From assembly GCA_963718405.1 (NCBI GenBank), contig CAVQYZ010000001.1, forward strand, positions 806,001 through 870,000: DNA of 64,000 nucleotides, given 5' to 3'. The notes below the pieces were generated by a model. It made no database searches. It was not told where the DNA came from and saw nothing but the letters and a program-made list of their open reading frames with translations. The DNA comes from Bog-756 sp963718405 (lineage in GTDB: Bacteria > Actinomycetota > Acidimicrobiia > Acidimicrobiales > RAAP-2). The position numbers and the translations under genes are program-made. This document shows, one piece after another, positions 33,823-42,800 of the stretch; position 1 is the stretch's first letter, and the number at the start of each line of letters is the position of its first letter.

Positions 33823-34671
33823 CTACGGCATGCGAGCGGCAACGAGCGTCTTGTGTTCGTTGACCGCGTCGACGGGCAGTCGGGAGGCACGGGGCACGAG
33901 CGTGCGTGCCGCCTCTCGCATGCCCAGAACCACGTCAACGTCCCAGCCCGAGCTCTGGACGAGTTCGACGGCTTGCCCACGATCGACAGTCAGCCTGAAC
34001 GACTCGCTGCTTCCGGTCCGAGCGAGCCGCTGAAGGCGAAGTTGCCGATGATTCTTTGAAGTGCCGACCGCGCTGGGCGGATAGAAGTCCACCGCCAGAC
34101 GGCTCTCACCGGTGCTGATCGTTGCCAGTTGATGGAGCAGGCGTTGCACGTCTTCGTGGCGGAGGTACATGGTGACCCCTTCAACGACGAAGAGTGTGGG
34201 TCGTGACGGGTCGAAACCGTGAGTGAGGAGCGAACTCGCGGTATCCCCGGTCGTCAGATCGGATTCGACAAACACCGGACCTGATGGCGGTGCCCGGCCC
34301 ATTTTGTCCCGCTGGGTGGCGGCGTGGTCCAACTCGAAGTACCGCGTGCCGTCGCCGCGGATACGCCAGGCGCGGCTGTCGTAGCCGGCTCCGATCACGA
34401 CGACCTGTTTGATGCCGCTGGTCAGAGCGCCGCTTACCTGGGCGTCAAACCAGAGCACCCGGGCGGCAAGTCCGGCCAACGTCACCGACCGCATCCGGAT
34501 GCGGCGAGGTCCGTGGTCCGCGAGCCAGACAGTCGTTCGCATGGAGGGTGAGAGCATGGTGCGGGCGAGGGGATCGGCCAGAACCCCCATGCCGGTCAAC
34601 ACGGGCGCGTTCCGCGGCCACCCCTTGCCGCGGTCCTCGACCTCTTCGCACTGGCCATCAGCAGAGAGCAT
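33823..34671 (-). CDS. SAM-dependent methyltransferase, leucine carboxyl methyltransferase family
   Basis: A 282-residue methyltransferase of the TIGR00027/PPM1-like type common in actinobacteria. The SAM-binding loop is QVVVIGAGYDSRAWRI, followed by RYFELDHAATQRDKMG and the diagnostic FVVEGVTMYLRHEDVQRLL. The C-terminal core is GWDVDVVLGMREAART. These enzymes act as O-methyltransferases on small molecules; the substrate is unknown. The N-terminal 25 residues may lie before the true start. Confidence 0.87.
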   Translation of the reverse strand: MLSADGQCEEVEDRGKGWPRNAPVLTGMGVLADPLARTMLSPSMRTTVWLADHGPRRIRMRSVTLAGLAARVLWFDAQVSGALTSGIKQVVVIGAGYDSRAWRIRGDGTRYFELDHAATQRDKMGRAPPSGPVFVESDLTTGDTASSLLTHGFDPSRPTLFVVEGVTMYLRHEDVQRLLHQLATISTGESRLAVDFYPPSAVGTSKNHRQLRLQRLARTGSSESFRLTVDRGQAVELVQSSGWDVDVVLGMREAARTLVPRASRLPVDAVNEHKTLVAARMP

Positions 34672-34736
34672 CGCGCAGGCCCGCTCTGAAGGTTTGACCC
34701 AACTCGACCCGCCGCTCCGGGTGGTAGTGCTGCGGC

Positions 34737-35345
34737 TTACTTGGTCAGGCGGGTGTGCTTGAACTCGTTGAGTTCGGGATGGTCGTTCATGAGCTCGAGG
34801 ATCCCGTCGACCGTCTGGCGGGCCAGGGTCCCGTCACCGAGCGGACGATTCATGAGCCTCACGAACACCGCGCTGTCGTCGACGATGAATGTAGGCACAC
34901 CGAACACGTCGAGCTGACTCACCACTCGCTCGTGCTCGTCCCGCACCACCTTCGCCGGCCAACCCGACTCGACCTCGGCCAATACCAGGTCTGCATCGGC
35001 CCCGGCGCGGGTGAGGGCCTCCCGCACGACGGCGACATCGCGGAGATCGCCGCCATCGTCATGACGGGCGGCGAACAGCGAGCGGTGCACGGCGGGGAAG
35101 ATCGCCTCGAACCGGTCCCGAACCACCACCCCGGCGGCCAGGGCCACCATGTCGGCCTGCTGGGCCGGGTCGTCCCATGCCGGCGTCCCGCCCTCAGGCA
35201 CGTGTGACTGATTGAGGAAGAACGGCACGAAGGTCACGTCCCACGGCGCTCCCGCCTCCAGCCCGTCGAGCACGTGCTCATGTCCATTACGGGCGAACGG
35301 ACATCGGTAGTCCCAGGTCACAGCAAAAGTCGGCCTCGAAGTCAT
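34737..35345 (-). CDS. DsbA-family thioredoxin-fold protein
   Basis: A 202-residue DsbA/FrnE-like protein. The thioredoxin-type active site is CPFA (FAVTWDYRCPFARNGHEHV), so the second cysteine of CxxC is missing. The helical insert and the cis-Pro loop GVPTFIVDDSAVFVRLMNRP are present. Without a second Cys it is unlikely to be a disulfide oxidase; a GST-kappa/isomerase-like or glutathione- or mycothiol-linked role fits better. There is no signal peptide. Confidence 0.82.
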   Translation of the reverse strand: MTSRPTFAVTWDYRCPFARNGHEHVLDGLEAGAPWDVTFVPFFLNQSHVPEGGTPAWDDPAQQADMVALAAGVVVRDRFEAIFPAVHRSLFAARHDDGGDLRDVAVVREALTRAGADADLVLAEVESGWPAKVVRDEHERVVSQLDVFGVPTFIVDDSAVFVRLMNRPLGDGTLARQTVDGILELMNDHPELNEFKHTRLTK

Positions 35346-35430
35346 GCCTGTGCAACCCCCTGGTCCAGCGATCCATTCCGGTTCCGCAACTCCGGCTGAG
35401 GTGAGCCCAGTCGTGGGACGTCCACCCTGG

Positions 35431-35970
35431 TCAGAGGAGCCGTCGCCCGATCAACCCGAGGGCAGTCCCGATGGCGGCGCCGCCCAGCACGTCAGAGGCG
35501 TGGTGGGCCCGGAGGTGGAGCCGGCTGACCCCGACCAAGGTGGCGCTGGTGAACAACAGGGCGTTGCCGCCACGGTCGTGTCGTTGGCTCATGACCGTGG
35601 CGGCGCAGAAGGCGGCCAGGGTGTGCCCGCTGGGGAAGCTGGTGGTTTTCGGTTCCCGGACGGGGACCCCGCCCTCGGTGATGCCGACCTCGCTTCGATC
35701 AGGTCGGGAGCGGCCGACTACGGCCTTGAGCCCGGCATTCACCAGGCTCGACTCGATACCGGCGATGGCCAGCGCCCGCACCGCCCGGGCCCGTTCGGGT
35801 CCGGTGTGCCGGGCCCGCCACACGGTGGTCGCCGCCCACATCAGCCCGTGGTCGCCCAGGCCGGTGACCACCTTGGCCACGCTGTCGGCGGTGGGATTGC
35901 CTCGCAGCGGTTCGAACCAGGCGTCCACCTGCTCGTCGAACGAGTGGACCAGGTCCATGGCGCCGCTCAT
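35431..35970 (-). CDS. PAP2-family phosphatase
   Basis: A 179-residue integral-membrane acid phosphatase that would dephosphorylate a lipid or isoprenoid phosphate. The three-part signature is KAVVGRSRPDRS, SFPSGHTLAAF and SRLHLRAHHASDVLGG. Its ATG overlaps the (frameshift-corrected) end of the upstream nuclease gene as ATGA, so the two are coupled. Likely acts at the outer face of the membrane. Confidence 0.88.
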   Translation of the reverse strand: MSGAMDLVHSFDEQVDAWFEPLRGNPTADSVAKVVTGLGDHGLMWAATTVWRARHTGPERARAVRALAIAGIESSLVNAGLKAVVGRSRPDRSEVGITEGGVPVREPKTTSFPSGHTLAAFCAATVMSQRHDRGGNALLFTSATLVGVSRLHLRAHHASDVLGGAAIGTALGLIGRRLL

Positions 35971-36918
35971 GCGGCCCCACCGACACGCGTTTCGAGAAGC
36001 GCGACCTTGCTTCGGTCCCCGCCGCCGACTTCGGATCGGCCGCCGGCGTCAGACCCGACCCCGCCGCCGACCCCGACCCCGCCGCCGACCCCGACCCCGC
36101 CCCCCGGCCCGGCCTCGGATCCCAGCACCCTGGACGCCTCGTCCGGGTCACCGCCGTACGCCGGGCAGAACGCCTGGAACCGGCAGAAATTCGCACAACG
36201 GAGAGGTCCGGGGTCGGAAGTCCTCGTGCTCGCAGGCCCTCTCGATGGCCGACCACACGGCCACGGCCTTCTGCCGTTGGCCCCGCAGCGCCTGTTCTGA
36301 GGGCTCGGCGATGATGGTGGTGGGCTCTTTGAGATGGAGCAGTTTGACCTGGACCGGTCGCCGCCCGAGGACCTCCTGGCACAACAGGGCGTAGATGTGG
36401 ACGCCGACCAGCTTGGCCTGTTCGTAGGCCTGTCCCGGAGCCCGGCCCGTCTTGTAGTCGATGACCACCAGTTCGCCCTGGGGAGTCAGGTCGAGACGGT
36501 CGATGATGCCGCGCAGGCGCATGGAGCCCACCCGGGCCTCCAAGGTCAGCTCGATGCCGATGGGGTTGATCTCGTTCGGATCCTCGAGCAAGAAGTAGTT
36601 CTGGACCAGATGCTCGGCGTCTGCCCGGAAGGCGTCGGCATCGCCGGGGGTGAGAGCCAGGCTCAGGTACTCGGGGTCCGTCTGGAGCTCCACCCAGGCC
36701 GCGTCCAGCTCGGTCGTTGCGGCCGCCAGCGTGCGCTGCCCTGGCCTGTGGGACCAGAACAGCCCCTCGAGGACTCGGTGCACCAGCGTTCCCTTGACCG
36801 TCCAGATGGTCGGCAGATCGGGCAGACGCTCGATGGAGTTGAACCGGAAGGCCAAGGCGCAGTCGCGAAAGGACGTGACTTTCGACGGGGACAGGGAGCG
36901 CGGGGGTTCGAAGGGCAC
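35967..36918 (-). CDS. RecB/Cas4-like nuclease with iron-sulfur cysteines, one frameshift
   Basis: A PD-(D/E)XK nuclease of the RecB C-terminal/Cas4-like type: SLSPSKVTSFRDCALAFRF, GTLVHRVLEGLFW, the catalytic RLDLTPQGELVVIDYKTG, and QAKLVGVHIYALL. As read, the frame ends at 36148 after PLCEFLPVPG. Removing one T from a TTT run near 36188 gives CEFCRFQAFCPAYGG, completing four iron-sulfur cysteines, then a GGGVGV-repeat tail that stops exactly overlapping the PAP2 start. The corrected gene is therefore 35967-36918. It acts alone; no CRISPR array or AddAB partner is in the window. Confidence 0.87.
36050..36105. repeat. 18-bp tandem repeat in the nuclease tail
   Basis: About three copies of CCGCCGCCGACCCCGACC. 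On the minus strand, in the corrected nuclease frame, they encode repeated GVGVGG. Confidence 0.85.
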
Positions 36919-36927
36919 GGGATCAGA

Positions 36928-37908
36928 CTACGGCCGGGGTGTGTCATCGCTGGCGGACCGGCGACCGGAGCCCCCACCCGACCGCACCCGGTCAAAGGAA
37001 CCACGGATCGATGCGGCCACCGGCAACGGCTGCTCCAGCGGACCGAAGTGACCCATGCCGGGCAGGACCTCCAACGTGGAACGGGCCAACTGGGTGGCGT
37101 CCGCCTCCAAGAAGGACACCCCGAACGCATCCGTGTCCGCCCCGCAGGACAGCGCTACCGAACAGGTGATCTCGGACAGGTGCCTGAAGGCTCCATGAGA
37201 CGCCCCGTGGGTGTAGATCTCCGCTTCGTCGTCCCGCCGGCAGGCCAGCCGGACGGCGCGGCCGTCGCCCCCGTCCTCAGCCGGGATGACCTGGAAGCCG
37301 GCATCGACATAGCAGCCCAGGACCTCCGGATCGAGGTTGGAGAACGGGGGCTTGGAGGAGAAGTTGAGGTAGGCGTCGTCCCTGGACGGGAAGGCCTCCC
37401 GGCGGCGGCGGGCCCCGACCGACAGCGGGTTGTTCTCCGCCGCCAGCCACTCCATGGGTTCGCGCACCACCACCGGTTCGAAGCAGTAGAGCGATCGGAA
37501 GGCCCCGGGCCGGGCCTCCTCGGCCAGGAGTATGGAGGCGCCCCCACAGGAGTGGCCGAAGGCCCAGGGGCGCACCAGGCCCAGATGGTCCAAAGCGGCC
37601 AGGACGTCAACGCTGAACCCCGACCAGGCGAAGTTGCCGTCGACCGGCCGATCCGACCGACCGTGGGCCCGGAGGTCGAGCCCCCAGCAGTGATAGTCCT
37701 CACCAAGGGCCCGGGCCAGCGGTACGAAGACCTCGGCGCAGAACCCGGTGGCATGGACCAGCAACAGGTCGTCCCCGCTGCCGCCGAAGTCGTACACGGC
37801 CAGGCCCACACCGTCGGGGGTCACGCACCGGTCCTGACGGGGCCGCTGGTGGTCCGGGGCCGGGTCCATCGACGTGACGGTAGTGCAGCCGGGGTCGGGG
37901 CCGGTCAT
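36928..37908 (-). CDS. Alpha/beta-hydrolase
   Basis: A hydrolase-fold protein of about 326 residues. The oxyanion strand is LLLVHATGFCAEVFVPLARA, the nucleophile elbow GHSCGGAS (Ser), the strand-6 acid probably in SCGADTD, and the catalytic His in GMGHFGPLEQP. The ATG at 37908 (MTGPDPGC) or the one at 37869 (MDPAPDH) are both possible; the frame is open far upstream without homology. The substrate is unknown; the surroundings give no hint. Divergent from the DedA gene. Confidence 0.87.
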   Translation of the reverse strand: MTGPDPGCTTVTSMDPAPDHQRPRQDRCVTPDGVGLAVYDFGGSGDDLLLVHATGFCAEVFVPLARALGEDYHCWGLDLRAHGRSDRPVDGNFAWSGFSVDVLAALDHLGLVRPWAFGHSCGGASILLAEEARPGAFRSLYCFEPVVVREPMEWLAAENNPLSVGARRRREAFPSRDDAYLNFSSKPPFSNLDPEVLGCYVDAGFQVIPAEDGGDGRAVRLACRRDDEAEIYTHGASHGAFRHLSEITCSVALSCGADTDAFGVSFLEADATQLARSTLEVLPGMGHFGPLEQPLPVAASIRGSFDRVRSGGGSGRRSASDDTPRP

Positions 37909-37956
37909 CGGCGATGCCCCACGGTGCAGCGGGGACCGAGTAGACATGGAGCGCTT

Positions 37957-38568
37957 ATGGAGAACTTTCTGGAAACCTGGGGGTACCTGGCGGTCTTCGT
38001 GCTGAGCTTCATCTCGGCCATGGGGCTCCCGGTGGGGGCGGAAGTGGCCATCATCTACGGGGGTGTGCTGGCCAGCGGGCAGATCACCAACCATCACCAC
38101 GATCATCTGCAGCTGGTGTTGGTGATTGTGGTGGCCACCGCGGCCGAGGTGCTGGGCTCCCTGGCCGGGTATCTGATCGGCTACTTCGGAGGGCGGCCTC
38201 TGGTGGACAAGGTGGGCAAGTACGTCCTGCTCACCCACCACGACCTGGACCGGGCCGAGGCCTGGTTCAACCGGCGGGGCGAGCCCTTCGTGCTGTTCGG
38301 GCGGTTCATCCCCCTCCTGCGGTCCTTCGTGTCGTTCGCCGCCGGGCTGGGTGAGATGGCCATCGCCAAGTTCCTGCTGTTCACCCTCATCGGCTGCGCC
38401 ATCTGGTGCACCGCCCTGACCAGCCTGGGCTACTCCCTGGGGAGCAGCTACAACCACGTGCTGAAGGCCTTCAGCTACGCCGGCTACGTGGCCGCGGTGA
38501 TCGCCGTCGTGGCCGTGGCCTTTGTGATCTGGCACCGGCTCCGCCTGGTCCGCCAGGAGCGGGGCTGA
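37957..38568 (+). CDS. DedA-family membrane protein
   Basis: A 203-residue polytopic membrane protein of the DedA/VTT family, which includes undecaprenyl-phosphate and phospholipid translocases. The family core FGRFIPLLRSFVSFAAGLGE is complete, preceded by membrane segments (YLAVFVLSFISAMGLPVGAE, VLGSLAGYLIGYFGG) and followed by two more. It starts at the ATG at 37957; the very long open frame upstream is antisense to the hydrolase. Confidence 0.92.
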   Translation: MENFLETWGYLAVFVLSFISAMGLPVGAEVAIIYGGVLASGQITNHHHDHLQLVLVIVVATAAEVLGSLAGYLIGYFGGRPLVDKVGKYVLLTHHDLDRAEAWFNRRGEPFVLFGRFIPLLRSFVSFAAGLGEMAIAKFLLFTLIGCAIWCTALTSLGYSLGSSYNHVLKAFSYAGYVAAVIAVVAVAFVIWHRLRLVRQERG

Positions 38569-38611
38569 TCTTGTTCCGGGTGGGACCCCATCCCGCCGAG
38601 GCCGGGCCGGG

Positions 38612-38959
38612 GTGAGCGGGGCCCCGCGGGCCAAGGCCCGACGAGCCGCTGCCGACGCCTCCGATCACCTGGAGCGCTCGGGTACGTGGAACGGACTCAA
38701 ATCTGGCGACGCCGTGATCGTCTCGGGCCTGCACCTCCGGGGGGCCACCTGGGAGTTCCGGGCCCGCGTGGTCAACCACCACAACGGGAGCGAGTCGATC
38801 GAGGTGGTCGGGGGCCGACCTGGCGACCGGAAGATCCGGTCGTTCGAACCGGAGCGGATCTTCGCCGTGACCAAGCGAAAGAAGAGTGCGGGCGACGGTG
38901 ACCGCTCCACCTCGGGCCGGTTGTCCCTGGCCGACGCCCCCCAGCTACCACTGGCCTGA
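38612..38959 (+). CDS. Conserved hypothetical protein
   Basis: A 115-residue basic protein starting at GTG 38612, 43 bp after dedA. The middle resembles a small beta-barrel (GDAVIVSGLHLRGATWEFRA, SESIEVVGGRPGDRKIRSF). No membrane segment or catalytic motif. Its sequence has the look of a conserved actinobacterial protein; function unknown. A possible partner of the DedA gene through operon position. Confidence 0.7.
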   Translation: MSGAPRAKARRAAADASDHLERSGTWNGLKSGDAVIVSGLHLRGATWEFRARVVNHHNGSESIEVVGGRPGDRKIRSFEPERIFAVTKRKKSAGDGDRSTSGRLSLADAPQLPLA

Positions 38960-39011
38960 CGGCCTGGCCTGAGCGCCTGGACTGACCGCCCCACCACCCG
39001 GCGCAGGTAGG

Positions 39012-39863
39012 GTGCCGTTCGTGTCCACCGTCGTGTTCTTCCATGCCCATCCGGACGATGAGGCCATCGCCACCGCCGGCACCATGGCCGCCCTGTCTGA
39101 CGCCGGCCACCGGGTGGTGCTGGTCACTGCCACCCGGGGTGAGCTCGGCGAAGTGCCCGGCGATCTGGCCGAGGGTGAGTCCCTGGCCCACCGTCGCATA
39201 GAGGAGTTGGCTGCGGCGTCGGCCATCCTCGGCGTGAGCCGTCAGACCTTCCTCGACTATCTCGACTCCGGCATGGCCGGCGAGCCCACCAACACGGCCC
39301 CGGGTTCGTTCGCCGCCGCCGATGTCGACGAAGCGGGGGCCGCCCTGGCTCGACTGCTCGAAGAGGAGTCGGCCGACGTCCTGGTGACCTACGACGAGCA
39401 CGGCGGCTACGGCCACCCCGATCACGTGCAGGTGCACCGGGTCGGCATGCGCGCCGCCGACCTGGCCGGCACCGGGGTCGTGTACATGGCCACCATGAAC
39501 CGCGACTTCGTGCGGAGCCTGAGTGAGCGGCTCGACCCGTCGGAGATCGAGGTTCCCGACCGGAGCCCCGAGGAGATGGAGAACATGGGCGAACCGGCCG
39601 AGCGCCTGACCACCGACATCGACGTGACCGCCTGGATCGATCGCAAGCACCGGGCCATGGAGGTCCATGCCAGCCAGATCAGTGAGACCAGCTTCTTTCT
39701 GTCCATGTCCGACGACGTGTTCTCCATCGTCTGGGGTCACGAGTGGTACATCCGGGTGCGGCCTCCATGGACCGGTCCGACCGAAGGAAACCGGGAGTCC
39801 GGTTTCCTGTTGGAGGCACCCGTCGCCGATGGCGGGGGGGCTCCGGCCCCGCAAGCCCGATGA
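39012..39863 (+). CDS. PIG-L (LmbE-like) deacetylase
   Basis: A 283-residue zinc deacetylase of the LmbE/PIG-L family, related to MshB and Mca. The metal motif is FFHAHPDDEAIATAGTMAAL and the distal pair GYGHPDHVQVHRVG. Compared with Mca at 27064 it lacks the GGEEGEVLNP signature, so it is a different enzyme; MshB or a sugar deacetylase are candidates. Start GTG at 39012 or 39021. Its stop overlaps the start of a tiny following gene (ATGA). Confidence 0.87.
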   Translation: MPFVSTVVFFHAHPDDEAIATAGTMAALSDAGHRVVLVTATRGELGEVPGDLAEGESLAHRRIEELAAASAILGVSRQTFLDYLDSGMAGEPTNTAPGSFAAADVDEAGAALARLLEEESADVLVTYDEHGGYGHPDHVQVHRVGMRAADLAGTGVVYMATMNRDFVRSLSERLDPSEIEVPDRSPEEMENMGEPAERLTTDIDVTAWIDRKHRAMEVHASQISETSFFLSMSDDVFSIVWGHEWYIRVRPPWTGPTEGNRESGFLLEAPVADGGGAPAPQAR

Positions 39864-40030
39864 CCGCCGTCCACCGGGTGCTGAGGGTCCAGGGCGGCCG
39901 GCTGGTGGTGGCCGAGCGACGGCTGGAGCTGGAGGCCGAGCTCGATCAGGCCACTGCGGAAGGATTTGCCATCATCAACTCGTTCGCCGTGGACGACAAC
40001 GTCTATCTCATCTTGCAGCGAAACGAGTGA
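39860..40030 (+). CDS. Small conserved hypothetical protein, 56 residues
   Basis: A short gene whose ATG overlaps the stop of the PIG-L deacetylase gene. The product (MTAVHRVLRVQGGRLVVAER ... EGFAIINSFAVDDNVYLILQ) has a strand-helix-strand-strand pattern reminiscent of DUF4177-like small proteins. Translational coupling suggests a shared role with the deacetylase. Function unknown. Confidence 0.65.
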   Translation: MTAVHRVLRVQGGRLVVAERRLELEAELDQATAEGFAIINSFAVDDNVYLILQRNE

Positions 40031-40110
40031 GGGCCGGGCGGTCCGGGACGTCTGGACTCGATGGTCTGGGACTCGGGTGTCCAGAGCCCGGTGTCCAGAG
40101 CCCCGGGTTC

Positions 40111-41613
40111 CTAGAACTCGGTGAAGGCCTGGATGGACACCACCCGGTTCCGGCCCGTTTCCTTGGCCCGGTAGAGGGCCTGATCGGCCCGCTCGATGAA
40201 CGAGGCGGTGTCCTCGATCCCGTCCCAACTGGTCAGACCGGCAGAGAGCGTCACGCCGAACTCGGAGGTGGCCTCGCGCCCGCCACTCCGGAGCTTGTCC
40301 AGGAGGTGGTGGGCCCCGACCAGGTCCGTCTCCGGCATGACCAGGCAGAACTCCTCGCCTCCGTAGCGGGAGACCAGATCCTGGCCCCGGATGTTCGAGA
40401 CCATGAGGGCGGCCAGTGAGCGCAGCAGGATGTCGCCGGCCACGTGTCCGTAGCGCTCGTTGTACTCCTTGAAGTGGTCGAGGTCGATCATGGCCACGCT
40501 CAAGGGCGTCTCGGAGCGCAGGGCGTGGGCCATCTCGATCTCGATCCGCTCGTAGAGGCATCGCCGGTTGGCCAGTCCGGTCAGGGGATCGGTGCGGCTC
40601 TCGGCCTGGAGCCCACTCACGAAGTTGGCCCGGCTGGTCATGCGCAGAAAGGCCACCGCCATCTGCTCGGCCACGTCGCGGGCCCGGGCGTCGACCCCAC
40701 GGTCCAGCTCGGATCGCCGGATCATCATGACCAGCTCCCCGTCGAAGCAGTACCCGACCGGGATGGCGCAGGTGGCCTCGTCGAGCACCACGGCGTCGGC
40801 GTGGAGGGCTTCGCCCAACTGCGGGAGCAGCCCCAGGTCCAAGAGGTCCTCGTCCTCCCCGGGCCAGGTCACCAGGGCGGTGAAGTGACCGATCTTGGCG
40901 TTGTGCAGGAACACGGCGATCTGGTCCGCCGGCATCACCTCGGCCACGAGGGGCAGCCCGCGCTGGAAGATGGTCTGGATGACATCGGTGCTGGAGTCGG
41001 TCAGGCCCTTGGGGATGTTCTCGAGGGTTTCGTAGAGCCCGTCGACGACGTGCCGGACGCCGGGGGGCTGGTCGGTCCGGCCGGTCTGGGAGCCCAGGGC
41101 CCGGGCGATGATCCAGGTGATGATCACGATGGTCGAGGCGTAGACCACCGCTCCGGCCACCAGGTCGGAGCCCCGGAGGCCTTCGGCCCAACTGACCAGC
41201 ACCACCAGGGCGATGGCCACGATGTCGATGCCCACCCGCATGCGCCGGTCGCCGATGACGCTGATGAGGGTCACCCCCACCAGCACGGCCGGGATGAAGG
41301 TGCCGATGCGGTTGGACGAACCCAACTCCATCAGCGCCAGCGCCGCCAGGGCCAGGCACACCACCACAAACCCCGCTTTGGCCAGGTTCCGGACGTTGGA
41401 GCGCCCCTTGGTCACCACCACGAACAGGGCCATGTAGACCACCGAGACCACGATGCAGGCGAAGGCCCCGAGGATGTACCCCCACCTCACCTGACTCCCG
41501 TGGACCAGGAGCACCGCCAACAGGATGGGGATGGCGATCGATTCGGCGATGGCTCCAGAGATCAGGCCGTCCCGGACCTGGCGCTGGGTGGGGTGGGCGA
41601 GGTCGAACTTCAC
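40111..41613 (-). CDS. Membrane diguanylate cyclase
   Basis: A 500-residue enzyme making c-di-GMP. Six membrane segments occupy about residues 18-185, followed by a GAF-like sensory region (210-345) and a GGDEF domain near 350-500 with DPLTGLANRRCLYERIEIEM and the active site SRYGGEEF. The inhibitory I-site RGQD lies five residues before GGEEF, so product inhibition is expected. The C terminus is close to a repeat-containing gap of about 80 bp. The second c-di-GMP gene at 46135 may act with it. Confidence 0.93.
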   Translation of the reverse strand: MKFDLAHPTQRQVRDGLISGAIAESIAIPILLAVLLVHGSQVRWGYILGAFACIVVSVVYMALFVVVTKGRSNVRNLAKAGFVVVCLALAALALMELGSSNRIGTFIPAVLVGVTLISVIGDRRMRVGIDIVAIALVVLVSWAEGLRGSDLVAGAVVYASTIVIITWIIARALGSQTGRTDQPPGVRHVVDGLYETLENIPKGLTDSSTDVIQTIFQRGLPLVAEVMPADQIAVFLHNAKIGHFTALVTWPGEDEDLLDLGLLPQLGEALHADAVVLDEATCAIPVGYCFDGELVMMIRRSELDRGVDARARDVAEQMAVAFLRMTSRANFVSGLQAESRTDPLTGLANRRCLYERIEIEMAHALRSETPLSVAMIDLDHFKEYNERYGHVAGDILLRSLAALMVSNIRGQDLVSRYGGEEFCLVMPETDLVGAHHLLDKLRSGGREATSEFGVTLSAGLTSWDGIEDTASFIERADQALYRAKETGRNRVVSIQAFTEF

Positions 41614-41832
41614 TGTTCGTATATCGGCCCCGCTCCGGTGGTCCTTTACCGGCTGTGGCCGGCAGGGCTGGAGTGGGGGAGAAGCAGCAGGTCAGACGGG
41701 GTGTCGGGAGCTGCCGAGGATCGGAAACGTCCTGGGGTCAGGCCACGGCGGGCGGGTCATGGCCGATGTCAGGGCGTTGCTCACCGGGTCCGCACGTCAT
41801 CTCCGGGTCCGGCCCCCCGGGAGGGCGCAGGT

Positions 41833-42797
41833 TCAACCTTCGGCGGACTTGGCGCTCGGGTGCAGGCTCCGGAACAGCCGTGGGCTGTAGCCCATCAAGT
41901 GGGCATCGGTGGCGGCGCGGGCCGACGCCGACCGGGGCAGGTTGAACAGGGGACCGAGCTCACCGAAGTACCTGCCGCCTGCACCATGGTGAGGTGCTCC
42001 TCGGTCCCGTCGGCCCGGAGGCGGAAGATCTCCACCTCCCCGGACTCCACCACGTAGACCAGATCGCTGTCGTCCCCTTGGTCGAAGAGCAGTTGGCCGG
42101 CCGGCAACGACATGGGTTGGGGCTCCCGGGCCGAGTCGGGCAGGTGGGGTACCAGCTCCACGACCTTGTCGGCCAGCTGGGTTATCCGTTCGTCATGGGT
42201 GGCCACGATCACCAGGCGGCCGGGTGCGGCCAGGCCCCGCAGCAGACGTAGCACCCCGTCGACCTGGATGTAGTCGAGATGAGCGGTGGGCTCGTCGGCC
42301 AGCACCAGGGGAGGGTCCTGGACCAGGGCCCGGGCGATGGCCACCCGCTGTTGTTGGCCGCCGGACATCTGGTCGGGCCGGTGGTGGCCACGCTCCTCCA
42401 GGCCCACCTGCTCCAAGAGGACGTCGGCCCGTTGGCGGGCGTCCTTGCTGCTGACACCGGCCAGTCGCAGCGGGATCATCACGTTCCAGCGGGCACTCAG
42501 GCTGGGTATGAGGTTGAAGGCCTGGAACACCACGCCGACGGTATGGCGCCGGTACTCCGACAGGGCCGAGCCGGTGAGGCCGGAGACCTTCTCGCCATCC
42601 AGGGTGATCGACCCGGACGTGGGGGTGAGCAGCCCGGCCAGGCACGACAAGAGAGTGGTCTTCCCGCAGCCGGACGGTCCCAGCAGCACCACCAACTGAC
42701 CGTCGTCAGCACCGAAGGAGAATTCGTGCAGGGGTCGGACCAGATAGCCGCCGGAGGAGAACTCCATGGTGAGGTCTTCCGCTACCAGAGTGGCCAT
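41833..42797 (-). CDS. ABC transporter ATPase with C-terminal cyclic-nucleotide-binding domain, one frameshift
   Basis: The ATPase (residues 1-225) is of the LolD/MacB type: Walker A LLGPSGCGKTTLL, signature MSGGQQQRVAIARAL, Walker B PLVLADEPTAHLD. It is followed by a cNMP-binding fold (LPAGQLLFDQGDDSDLVYVV, ESGEVEIFRLRADG). The rest, YFGELGPLFNLPRSASARAA, is in another frame to a stop at 41833, implying one missing base near 41975. It pairs with the FtsX-like permease gene 3 bp upstream. An ATPase directly fused to a cNMP sensor is unusual. Confidence 0.87.
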
Positions 42798-42800
42798 GGT

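Noticed and set aside
36334..37950. Long plus-strand open frame upstream of the DedA gene
   Set aside because: It lies antisense to the nuclease and hydrolase genes and has no family resemblance; it is open because of high GC. The real gene starts at 37957.
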